NCBI RefSeq assembly: GCF_009902005.1
Contig: NZ_WUTT01000001.1
Location: forward strand, 3,194,829 to 3,258,828
Direction: 5' to 3'
DNA from: Halomonas alimentaria
GTDB lineage: Bacteria > Pseudomonadota > Gammaproteobacteria > Pseudomonadales > Halomonadaceae
DNA: 64,000 nt
The position numbers and the translations under genes are program-made. Position 1 is the stretch's first letter. Each line of letters starts with the position of its first letter. This document shows positions 1 through 7,499 of this stretch, one piece after another. A model generated the notes under the pieces. That model ran no database searches and was not told where the DNA came from. It worked only from the letters and a program-made list of their open reading frames with translations.

Positions 1-90
1 GAGGAGGAGAAGGTCGACGCCTTCCTCGCCGAGGTCGCCCGGGTCGGCGAGGCGGTGGTCGAGAACGACATGGCCAACTATGGCCAGTGA
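1..90 (+). CDS. C-terminal end of a TRAP transporter solute-binding protein (partial)
   Basis: The window opens inside a coding region of 29 codons ending in TGA at 88-90. The peptide is Glu-rich and helical and ends MANYGQ. By position, directly upstream of DctQ-like and DctM-like genes, it should be the end of the periplasmic DctP-type binding protein that captures the substrate. The fragment is too short to identify the family on its own; the call rests on context. Confidence 0.6.
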   Translation, partial: EEEKVDAFLAEVARVGEAVVENDMANYGQ

Positions 91-213
91 GTGTCGACGC
101 CGAGTGATCGGCCCCGGTGATCGCCGGGGTCGGTGAGCCGGCAGGCGTGCGTGCGCCTGCCTCTTGATGCGACCGACCTGCGGGTCGGCCGTCGATGTCT
201 CCGAGGTACTCCG

Positions 214-759
214 ATGCCCCTCCTCCAGCCATTGCGCCGCCTGAGTGATGCGGTGAACCAGGTGGCGATCGTGACGTGTGTGGCCTGCGTGCTGATCATG
301 CTGGGCATCTCCTTCACGGCTTTCCTCTACAAGCTGGCCACCGGCAGCACCCTGAGCTGGACCTACTCCCTGGCCCGGCTATTCCTGCCCTGGATCGGCT
401 TCCTCTCCATGACCATCTCGCTGCGCTACGGCGAGCACGTGGCCATGACCCTGCTGGTGCGCAGTCTGCCGCGCGTGCTGCTCCAGGTGGCGGCGGGGCT
501 CTGCCTCGGCGTGATCGCGCTGTTCGCGTTGATGCTGGTCTGGTACGGCTGGGACTACTTCCAGGGGGCCTCCCAGGTCTACATGGTCTCCGACCAGATC
601 CAGATATCCGCCAAGTTCACCGCCATCGTGATCCCGATCAGCGGGGTCATCATCCTGCTGCACCTGGTGCAGGGCTTCGACCTGCTGGAACACTTCATCG
701 ATGACGAGTCCACGATCGATGAGCTGATCGAGACCGCCGACGGGGAGCACCGCCCATGA
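214..759 (+). CDS. dctQ: TRAP transporter small permease (DctQ family)
   Basis: This 181-residue protein has about four hydrophobic helices, as expected for the small membrane subunit of a TRAP secondary transporter, which couples the periplasmic binding protein to the large permease. I chose the ATG at 214 because GAGG lies just upstream and the protein then begins MPLLQPLRRL before the first helix. An upstream ATG at 133 would add an unconvincing Arg-rich stretch. The stop overlaps the start of dctM by 4 bases (ATGA), so the two are translationally coupled. The substrate cannot be read from the sequence. Confidence 0.85.
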   Translation: MPLLQPLRRLSDAVNQVAIVTCVACVLIMLGISFTAFLYKLATGSTLSWTYSLARLFLPWIGFLSMTISLRYGEHVAMTLLVRSLPRVLLQVAAGLCLGVIALFALMLVWYGWDYFQGASQVYMVSDQIQISAKFTAIVIPISGVIILLHLVQGFDLLEHFIDDESTIDELIETADGEHRP

Positions 760-2033
760 TGCCCGCAATCATTGCCTTCGTCGTGCTGCTGCTGATCGGT
801 GCCCCGGTCGCCGTGGTGATGGCCATGTCGGGGCTGGCCGGTGGCTTCGCCATGGGCGGCGAGCGCATGCTCGGCATCATCGCCGACCGCATGTTCGCCG
901 GTGTCTCCGGCTTCCTGCTGATTGCCGTGCCCTATTTCATCTTCACCGCCGAGCTGATGAACCAGGGTGGCCTGACCCAGAAGCTGATCGCCTTTAACAA
1001 CGCCCTGTTCGGGCGGGTACGCGGGGCGCTCTCCCACGTCAATATCTCGGTGTCGGTGTTCTTCGCCGGCCTGACCGGGGCGGCGATCACCGATACCGTG
1101 GCGATCGGCAAGATCATGATCCCGGAGATGAAGGAGCAGGGCTATGACGCCGAGTACGCCGCGGCGATCACCGCCTGCTCGTCGATCATCGGGCCGATCA
1201 TCCCGCCCAGCGTGGTGATGGTGGTCTATGCGACCCTGCTGCGTGATATCTCGGTGATCGACCTCTTCGCCGGGGGCATCATCCCCGGCCTGCTGATGGC
1301 CCTGGCGCTGCTCGCGGTGAGCTTCTTCCTGGCTTGGAAGCGGGGCTACCCCAAGCAGGCCCCCACGCCGCTCAAGGTGGCGGCCGTGGCCTTCCTGGTG
1401 GCGCTGCCGGCGATGATCGTGCCGCTGATCATCCTCGGTGGCATCCTCTCCGGGCTGACCACCATCACCGAGGCCTCGGGCTTTGCCGCCGTCTATGCCA
1501 TCGCCATCGGCGTGATCTTCTACCGTAACCTCTCCTGGCAGAAGATCTGGCATGCCCTGGTGGTTACGGTGCGCTTCTCGGGGGTGGTGTTCTTCCTGCT
1601 GGCGACCTCGGCGGTGCTCGGCTGGTTCGTCACCCGTTCCGGCATCGCCCGGGACGCGGCCGGCCTGATCACCACCTTCAGCGACTCGACCTTCCTGCAG
1701 CTGCTGCTGGTCTGCGGCCTGCTGATCCTGATCGGCACCGTCATGGACGTGCTGCCGGCACTGGTGGTGGTGGCCCCGGTGCTGGTGCCGGCGATGATCC
1801 AGCTCGGCGTCGACCCGCTGCACTTCGCGATCCTGATGATCGTGGTGCTCAATATCTCCAACGTCACGCCGCCGGTGGGGATGACGCTGATGACGGCGGC
1901 GCGGATCGCCAACGTGCCCTTCGAACGGGCGATCATCGCCTCGCTGCCGTTCTACGTAGCCTTCATCGTGGTGATCCTGCTGCTGGTCACCTTCCCGTCG
2001 CTCTCCACCTGGATTCCCTCGCTGCTGGGCTAG
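756..2033 (+). CDS. dctM: TRAP transporter large permease (DctM family)
   Basis: This 425-residue protein is hydrophobic throughout, with the length and helix density of DctM/SiaM-type permeases. The half rich in small residues contains FAGLTGAAITDTVAIGKIMIPEM and later SSIIGPIIPPSVVMVVY, which match the conserved re-entrant loop regions of the family. With DctQ it forms the inner-membrane unit that imports an organic solute, usually a carboxylate, with sodium. It overlaps dctQ by 4 bases. An 80-base gap follows before a RidA-like gene on the same strand, so the catabolic genes downstream may be co-transcribed. Confidence 0.9.
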   Translation: MMPAIIAFVVLLLIGAPVAVVMAMSGLAGGFAMGGERMLGIIADRMFAGVSGFLLIAVPYFIFTAELMNQGGLTQKLIAFNNALFGRVRGALSHVNISVSVFFAGLTGAAITDTVAIGKIMIPEMKEQGYDAEYAAAITACSSIIGPIIPPSVVMVVYATLLRDISVIDLFAGGIIPGLLMALALLAVSFFLAWKRGYPKQAPTPLKVAAVAFLVALPAMIVPLIILGGILSGLTTITEASGFAAVYAIAIGVIFYRNLSWQKIWHALVVTVRFSGVVFFLLATSAVLGWFVTRSGIARDAAGLITTFSDSTFLQLLLVCGLLILIGTVMDVLPALVVVAPVLVPAMIQLGVDPLHFAILMIVVLNISNVTPPVGMTLMTAARIANVPFERAIIASLPFYVAFIVVILLLVTFPSLSTWIPSLLG

Positions 2034-2112
2034 GCAAGCAGCGATTGGAACCCCTCTACCACCCCGGCCAGGAGTGCAATGTTGCCGGCCGGCTTCCTGC
2101 AAGGAGACTCCC

Positions 2113-2469
2113 ATGCGCATCACCTATCACGACAGCAATGCCCGCATGAGCCAGGCCACGGTGCACAACGGCACCGTCTACCTGGCCGGCCAGGTGCCCG
2201 ATGACACCAGCGCCGACATGCGCGGCCAGACCGAGCAGGTGCTGGCCAAGATCGACCGTCAGCTGGCCGCTGCCGGGACCAGCAAGGAGCATCTGCTCAG
2301 CGCCCTGGTATGGGTGACCGACATGGGCGAGTTCGCCGAGATGAACGCGGCCTGGGATGCCTGGGTGGCGCCGGGACGCCCGCCGGCGCGGGCCGCCACC
2401 GAGGCCAGGCTGGCGCTTCCCGAGTTCAAGGTGGAGATCATGGTCACCGCGGCACTGCCGAGCGCATGA
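2113..2469 (+). CDS. RidA/YjgF/Rid-family protein
   Basis: This 118-residue protein has the length and pattern of the Rid family: an N-terminal NGTVYLAGQVP strand-turn, a central helix QTEQVLAKIDRQLAAAGTSK, a GRPPARAATEARLALP stretch carrying the conserved Arg, and a C-terminal VEIMVTAAL strand. Family members form trimers that hydrolyse reactive enamine or imine intermediates from PLP enzymes, or act in catabolic pathways. The ATG at 2113 has a good AAGGAG site; the in-frame ATG at 2074 does not. It overlaps the next gene by 4 bases. An aminotransferase two genes on makes an imine-deaminating role plausible but unproven. Confidence 0.85.
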   Translation: MRITYHDSNARMSQATVHNGTVYLAGQVPDDTSADMRGQTEQVLAKIDRQLAAAGTSKEHLLSALVWVTDMGEFAEMNAAWDAWVAPGRPPARAATEARLALPEFKVEIMVTAALPSA

Positions 2470-3584
2470 TGACGCGCGCCACCACCGGCTTCTTCTGGCA
2501 TGAGCGCTGCTTCTGGCACGACCCGGGGGCCATCGGGGTCTTCTCCGCTCCCGGCGAGTTCCTGCAGCCGCAGCCCGCCTCGGAGAGCCCGGAGAGCAAG
2601 CGGCGGCTGAAGAACCTGCTGGAGGTCTCCGGCCTGATCGATCAGCTGGCGGTATGCAAGCCGCCGCCGGCGCGCCGCGAGGATCTCGAGCGCTTCCATA
2701 CGTCCCGCTACCTGGAGGCGCTGGCGGCCGGTGATCGGGCCGGCGGCGGTGACGGCGGCGACTGCGCCCCCTATATGCCGGGTAGCGTGGCCGCCGCTTG
2801 CCAGTCGGCGGGCCTGGCCATCGCCGCGGTGGAGGCCGTGGCCAGCGGGGAGCAGCGGCGCGCCTATGCGCTCTGCCGTCCCCCCGGTCACCACGCCGAG
2901 GCCGACCGCGGCCGGGGCTTCTGCCTGCTGGGCAATATTCCGGTGGCCGTGATGCGGGCGCGTGCCCTGGGCCAGGCAGGGCGCGTGGCGATCCTCGACT
3001 GGGATGTGCACCACGGCAATGGCCAGCAAGCGGCGTTCTACGCCGACCCCGAGGTGTTCACGGTGTCGATCCATCAGGCGGGCAACTATCCGCTGGATAC
3101 CGGCACCTTCGAGGAGCAGGGGGAGGGGGCCGGCATGGGCGCCTGCCTCAACCTGCCGCTGCCGCCCGGCTGCGGCCTCGGCGCCTATGACCACGCCATG
3201 ACCGAGCTGGTGCTGCCGGCACTCGAGGCCTTCGACCCCGAGCTGATCGTGGTGGCTTGCGGCTATGACGCCTGTGCCAAGGACCCGCTCGGCAAGATGC
3301 TGCTCAACAGCGCGGCCTTCGCGCGCATGACCGCCCAGATCAGGGACCTGGCCGAACGCGTCTGCGATGGGCGCCTGGTGATGGTCCACGAGGGCGGCTA
3401 CTCCGAGGGTTATGTGCCACTGTGCGGCCACGCGGTGATCCAGACCCTGGCCGACAGCGATATCTGCGTACCCGATCCCCAGAACGACGAGATCGCCGCC
3501 TGGGCCTACCAGGCCTTGCAGCCCCACCAGCGCGAGCTGATCGATGGCTGGCGTGCGGCCTGGGCAGCGGCCGGTCGGCTCTGA
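2466..3584 (+). CDS. Histone-deacetylase-fold amidohydrolase (acetylpolyamine amidohydrolase-like)
   Basis: This 372-residue protein has the hallmark motifs of the HDAC/AcuC/AphA zinc hydrolases: RPPGHHAEAD with the catalytic His pair at 142-143, ILDWDVHHGNGQ with zinc ligands near D180 and H182, CGYDA with the third ligand near D268, and EGGYSEG with the transition-state Tyr. These enzymes remove acetyl groups from acetylated amines or lysines. The start is the ATG at 2466 inside the end of the RidA gene; 2469 is also possible. Placement between RidA and an aminotransferase, behind a TRAP importer, suggests a small N-acetylated amine or amino acid as substrate, not a protein. Confidence 0.88.
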   Translation: MMTRATTGFFWHERCFWHDPGAIGVFSAPGEFLQPQPASESPESKRRLKNLLEVSGLIDQLAVCKPPPARREDLERFHTSRYLEALAAGDRAGGGDGGDCAPYMPGSVAAACQSAGLAIAAVEAVASGEQRRAYALCRPPGHHAEADRGRGFCLLGNIPVAVMRARALGQAGRVAILDWDVHHGNGQQAAFYADPEVFTVSIHQAGNYPLDTGTFEEQGEGAGMGACLNLPLPPGCGLGAYDHAMTELVLPALEAFDPELIVVACGYDACAKDPLGKMLLNSAAFARMTAQIRDLAERVCDGRLVMVHEGGYSEGYVPLCGHAVIQTLADSDICVPDPQNDEIAAWAYQALQPHQRELIDGWRAAWAAAGRL

Positions 3585-3630
3585 CCTTCGCCTTCGATCA
3601 CCGACTCTTTGACTACAGGAACCCGCACCC

Positions 3631-4599
3631 ATGACACCGCTCTTCGATCGCGACGGCTGGATCTGGCATGACGGCGAGTGGCTGGCGTGGCGCGATGCCC
3701 GCACCCATATGCTGACCCATAGCCTGCACTACGGCATGGGCTGCTTCGAGGGCGTGCGCGCCTACGCTGGCCCGCGGGGCACGCACCTGTTCCGGGTGGC
3801 GGAGCACACCCGCCGGCTGCTGGATAGCGCCCACGCTCTAGATATACCGTTATCTTACGACGACGAGACGTTGATCCAGGCCCAACGCCAATGCCTGGCG
3901 CGCAACGGCCTGAGCAGCGCCTATCTCAAGCCCACGGTGTATCTCGGCGCCGAGGGGCTGGGCCTTCGGGCGAAGGGGCTCACCACCCATGTGATGATTT
4001 CCGCCTGGGACCTGGGCGACTATATCTCGCCCGAGGCCGCCGCCATCGGCCTGCGTGCGCTGACCTCCTCCTGGGCGCGCCACCACGTCAACATCAGCCT
4101 GTGCCGGGCCAAGACCAACGGCCACTACGTCAACTCGATGTTGGCGCTCAACACCGCGGTGAAGGCGGGCTTCGACGAGACAATCATGCTCGACCCGGAG
4201 GGCTATGTCGCCGAGGCCTCGGCGGCCAACGTCTTCCTGCTGCGCGACGGCGTGCTGCATACCCCGGAGGTGACCTCCTGCCTGCAGGGCATCACTCGCG
4301 ACAGCGTGATCCACCTGGCCCGCGACGTGCTGGGCATCGAAGTCCAGGAGCGGCGCATCACCCGCGACGAGCTCTATATCGCCGATGAGGCCTTCGTCAC
4401 CGGCACCGCCGCGGAGATCCTGCCGCTGCGCGAACTCGATGGCCGTCATACCGGCGGGCGTGCCGGGGCCCCGGCGGTGGGCGAGCCCATCGCCGCGGAC
4501 TCGGTGACCGCGCGCCTGCAGCGGCTCTACCGCGATGTCACGCGTGGCCAGCCGGGGCCGGCCACGGAGGCCTTCGGCGAGTGGCTGACGCCGGTGTGA
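3631..4599 (+). CDS. ilvE: Branched-chain amino acid aminotransferase-like protein, class IV PLP fold
   Basis: This 322-residue protein matches the IlvE family. It has HSLHYGMGCFEGVRAY near the N-terminus, the PLP lysine at about K161 in CRAKTNGHYVNS, and EGYVAEASAANVFLL followed by TPEVTSCLQGITRDS and the late FVTGTAAEILPL motif. The family transfers amino groups between branched-chain amino acids and 2-oxoglutarate. It lies 46 bases after the HDAC-like gene on the same strand. It may be the housekeeping IlvE or a specialised paralogue for the catabolic unit; the sequence alone does not decide this. Confidence 0.87.
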   Translation: MTPLFDRDGWIWHDGEWLAWRDARTHMLTHSLHYGMGCFEGVRAYAGPRGTHLFRVAEHTRRLLDSAHALDIPLSYDDETLIQAQRQCLARNGLSSAYLKPTVYLGAEGLGLRAKGLTTHVMISAWDLGDYISPEAAAIGLRALTSSWARHHVNISLCRAKTNGHYVNSMLALNTAVKAGFDETIMLDPEGYVAEASAANVFLLRDGVLHTPEVTSCLQGITRDSVIHLARDVLGIEVQERRITRDELYIADEAFVTGTAAEILPLRELDGRHTGGRAGAPAVGEPIAADSVTARLQRLYRDVTRGQPGPATEAFGEWLTPV

Positions 4600-4661
4600 C
4601 GCGTTGAGGTTTGTCGTGGTGGGGCGTGGTAGCCTGGCGACAGGCCGAAGGGAGTCCGCCC

Positions 4662-5687
4662 ATGTCGCTGTTGCTCGATCTCGCCCTGCGCCTGGTGCTG
4701 CTGGCGTGTTCGCTATGGGGCGGCCTGGCGCTGCTGCATCGCTTTCCCGCCGGTATTTCCCTTCGCCGTCTCTCCGCCCTTGCCTGGCTACTGTTGGGTG
4801 GCCTCTGCCTGGTGTGGCACTGGCAGGGCGCCAGGCTGTGGCCGACCCTGGTGATGGCGGTGAGCATGGCGCTGCTGCTGGGCTGGTGGCGGCGACTGGC
4901 GCCGGCAAGCGATCTGGCGTGGGCCGACGATGTGGCATACCTGGCGACCGGCCACCGCCAGGGCGAGCGGCTGGTTCTCGACCATGTGCGCTGCTTCGAC
5001 TGGCTCAGCCGTGACGAGGCGAAGGTGGCCTGGGAGCGGCGTGAGTATGACCTCCGGCGACTGGCCTCACTGGATCTGTTTGTCTCAGGCTGGGGTCGGC
5101 CGGGTATTGCCCACGTGCTGCTCTCCTTCGGCTTCGCCGATGAGCAGGGCCGCATCGATGACTTCGTGGCCTTTTCGGTGGAGGTGCGTCGCGAGCGCGA
5201 TGAGCCCTTCTCGGAGATCGGCGGGTTCTTCAAGCGCTTCGAGCTGGCGATCATCGCCGCCGATGAGCGTGACGCGGTGCGCCTGCGCAGCAACGTGCGC
5301 GGCGAAACGGTGACCCTCTATCGGGTTCTGCTCGGCCAGCACGAGCGTCGCGAGCTGCTGCTGGCACTGGTGGAGCAGGCCAGCCGGCTGGAGCGTGAGC
5401 CGCGCTTCTATCACACCATCACCGCCAACTGTACCACCCTGGTCTACGCCCTGATGCGACGCATCATCGAGGGACTGCCGCTGGACCATCGGCTGCTGCT
5501 CAGCGGGCTCCTTCCCGGCTATGTCTTTGATCATGGTGGCCTGGTGCCTGGCGTCTCCCTGGGCGAGCTCAAGCGCTGCGGTGATATCACCCAACGCGCC
5601 GTCGCGGCCCATGATGATCCCGACTTCTCCCGAAGGATTCGCGAGGGCGTGCCAGGGTGGTTTGACGGATCCGACCCCCTGGCATAG
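4662..5687 (+). CDS. DUF4105-domain membrane protein
   Basis: This 341-residue protein begins with two or three hydrophobic segments (about residues 1-75). A soluble part follows with YHTITANCTTLVYALMRRI, the conserved Asn-Cys-Thr-Thr motif of DUF4105, whose Cys resembles a thiol-hydrolase nucleophile. Related domains occur in the Lnb-type apolipoprotein acyltransferase family, so an envelope acyl-transfer or protease-like activity is possible, but this is inference. The ATG at 4662 follows GGGAG; an upstream in-frame ATG at 4611 is less likely. It lies 118 bases before the unusual ten-gene operon on the same strand. Whether it belongs to that system is unknown. Confidence 0.7.
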   Translation: MSLLLDLALRLVLLACSLWGGLALLHRFPAGISLRRLSALAWLLLGGLCLVWHWQGARLWPTLVMAVSMALLLGWWRRLAPASDLAWADDVAYLATGHRQGERLVLDHVRCFDWLSRDEAKVAWERREYDLRRLASLDLFVSGWGRPGIAHVLLSFGFADEQGRIDDFVAFSVEVRRERDEPFSEIGGFFKRFELAIIAADERDAVRLRSNVRGETVTLYRVLLGQHERRELLLALVEQASRLEREPRFYHTITANCTTLVYALMRRIIEGLPLDHRLLLSGLLPGYVFDHGGLVPGVSLGELKRCGDITQRAVAAHDDPDFSRRIREGVPGWFDGSDPLA

Positions 5688-5805
5688 CTTCAAGTCAGGC
5701 CGTGGTGTCAGATCGCGCTGCGGCCAGATGGCAAGCCTGCCATCGAGGACCCTGCCGGGTGTTTCACCCGCCAACCCACGGCGGAGCCGTGGAAGGAAGG
5801 CAGTG

Positions 5806-6927
5806 ATGCCGGTCCCTTCGACCATGGTGCAGTCCCGCTATCAGGTGGTCGTGACCGCGCCGGGAGATGTCACCCCCGCCGCCCTGGCGGCCATAGCCGA
5901 GGGGTTGTCGCGTCCCGTGCCGGATGTCGCCGGGGCGATCCTGCGCGCCCCCTGCGTGCTGGTCGATGACCTCGACGCCGAGACCGCCTCTGCCCTGGAG
6001 CGCCTGCTCCTCGGCCTGGGCCTGGAGGCCGGCGTCACCCCCCACGCCGACTCCGTGGAGCCCCCCGTTCCCCTGGATGTGGCGGTTCGCGTCCTCGATG
6101 TCGCGTGCCTCGCCGAGATCACCAATGGCCTCGCGGCCTTCCTGGGCACCACCCCGCAGCAGGCCTTCGCCCTGCTGGCCACACCGCCGGGCCTGGTGCT
6201 CGGCGGTGTGGGGGAGGCGGCCGTGGCCTCCCTCGCCCGTCGGCTGGGTGCGGGGGCCGAGGTGATCGCGGCGCCCCGGGATGCCGGTCCCTTCGACCTG
6301 CACCTTGCGTCCGCTGCCAGCCTGCCAGGCTGGGTGCACTCGCGGCTGGGCATCACTTCGGCGTCGCGGCGCGAGGGGGTGTTTTCGCTGGGGCTCTCCC
6401 ACGACGAGGCGCGCGGGCTCTGGGCCTCGCTCGGACGCAGTGCCGGCGTCCAGCTGGTGAATCGCGCGCTGCTGCGCTGGGACCTGGTGCTGACGGCCGA
6501 GGCTCCCACCGACAGGCGCCATGACACCGCGACCCTCGACTGGCTGTCGCGCCGGTTCGGCATTCCCGAGCCCCTGGCGCCCCGCGTGCTTGCCCAGGCC
6601 CCGCTCGCGCTGGCGGAGGGGTGGGAGGCGGCGGACGCCGAGCAGGCCCGTGACGAGGCGAGCCGGATGGGGCTTGCCGTGACCCTGGAGGCCGCGGGCT
6701 TCTCGCGAGCCGGCGTGGCGCTGGTCGCGATCGGCGAGGAGGCGGCACTGCGCCCGGTATTGGCCCGCCATGCCCTGTCGGTGCCGGCCCGCCTGCCGGC
6801 GGTGCTGGCCTCGGACCTTGCCGACCTCGAGGCCAGGGTGCTGGCCCATGAGCTGGCCCAGGCGGGCTGCCGCACGCGTTTCATCGAGGCGGCGTCGCCG
6901 CAGGAGGCGGAAGATGACCAGCGATGA
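5806..6927 (+). CDS. Unknown protein of about five tandem L7/L12-C-terminal-like modules (operon gene 1)
   Basis: I do not recognise this 373-residue protein as a named family. By eye it is built from about five degenerate modules of 65-80 residues, near 10-82, 87-163, 165-230, 231-303 and 304-370. Each runs strand, helix with a Gly, a Pro-containing loop, helix, Gly turn, strand. The fourth module resembles the ribosomal L7/L12 C-terminal domain: LAQAPLALAEGWEAADAEQA is followed by RMGLAVTLEA. No signal peptide or membrane segment is visible. The ATG at 5806 follows GGAAGGAAGG. The stop overlaps the next gene by 14 bases. A scaffold or partner-binding role is a guess from the repeats. Confidence 0.65.
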   Translation: MPVPSTMVQSRYQVVVTAPGDVTPAALAAIAEGLSRPVPDVAGAILRAPCVLVDDLDAETASALERLLLGLGLEAGVTPHADSVEPPVPLDVAVRVLDVACLAEITNGLAAFLGTTPQQAFALLATPPGLVLGGVGEAAVASLARRLGAGAEVIAAPRDAGPFDLHLASAASLPGWVHSRLGITSASRREGVFSLGLSHDEARGLWASLGRSAGVQLVNRALLRWDLVLTAEAPTDRRHDTATLDWLSRRFGIPEPLAPRVLAQAPLALAEGWEAADAEQARDEASRMGLAVTLEAAGFSRAGVALVAIGEEAALRPVLARHALSVPARLPAVLASDLADLEARVLAHELAQAGCRTRFIEAASPQEAEDDQR

Positions 6928-7498
6928 TATGGCCGTCCGAGGTGGGCATCTTCGCCACCTGGCCATCGCAGAGCGTGGCAAGCTCTCGGCCCTTTCCGGC
7001 GACCATGACCGCGCCCTGGAGCTCTATCGCCTGGCCCTGCACCAGGCCCGGGAGATGGGGGCGCCACCTCCCTTCGCCCGCCACTACACCGATTGCATCC
7101 TGGAGAGCCTCGAACGTCAGGGCCGCCATGCGGATGCCTTGGCGCTGGTCGAGGCCGCCTGCGCCGAGCTCCAGGCGCGCGGTGCCGCGTCGGCGCTGCA
7201 GCGCCATGACCATGCCGTGCTGACCCTGAGGCGGGCGATCCTGCTGCTGTTCCTCGAGCGTGGCGACGAGGCCGGGCGCCACCTGGCCGAGGCGATCGAG
7301 CTGGCGAGTCCCGCCCGCCTGGCCCTGGCCGAGGAGCTTGTGGCCTGGCGCAGCCGGGCATTGACCCTGACCGAACAGACCCTGACCGATGCCCTCTCGC
7401 GGCACGGTTACTACACGGTGCGTCGAGGGCGGATCCGAGCCGACCTGGCGCGCACGGCGGTAGTGTCGCCGGCACGCTCCCGACAGGAGGTGACATGA
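6914..7498 (+). CDS. TPR-like helical protein (operon gene 2)
   Basis: This 194-residue protein is almost all helix. Pairs such as KLSALSGDHDRALELYRLAL and ILESLERQGRHADALALVEA have the small-residue spacing of tetratricopeptide repeats; two or three repeats can be counted before an Arg-rich tail. TPR proteins usually act as adaptors. The ATG at 6914 follows CAGGAGG inside the end of gene 1; a second Met at 6929 is an alternative start. The stop is one base before the ATG of gene 3. No signal peptide or membrane span is seen. Its partner is probably another product of the operon. Confidence 0.62.
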   Translation: MTSDDMAVRGGHLRHLAIAERGKLSALSGDHDRALELYRLALHQAREMGAPPPFARHYTDCILESLERQGRHADALALVEAACAELQARGAASALQRHDHAVLTLRRAILLLFLERGDEAGRHLAEAIELASPARLALAEELVAWRSRALTLTEQTLTDALSRHGYYTVRRGRIRADLARTAVVSPARSRQEVT

Positions 7499-7499
7499 G

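Noticed and set aside
579..2123. Long minus-strand reading frame opposite the TRAP permease genes
   Set aside because: It is the mirror of dctQ/dctM in GC-rich DNA; composition is His/Gln/Arg/Gly-rich and low in hydrophobic order. No ribosome site or family motif.
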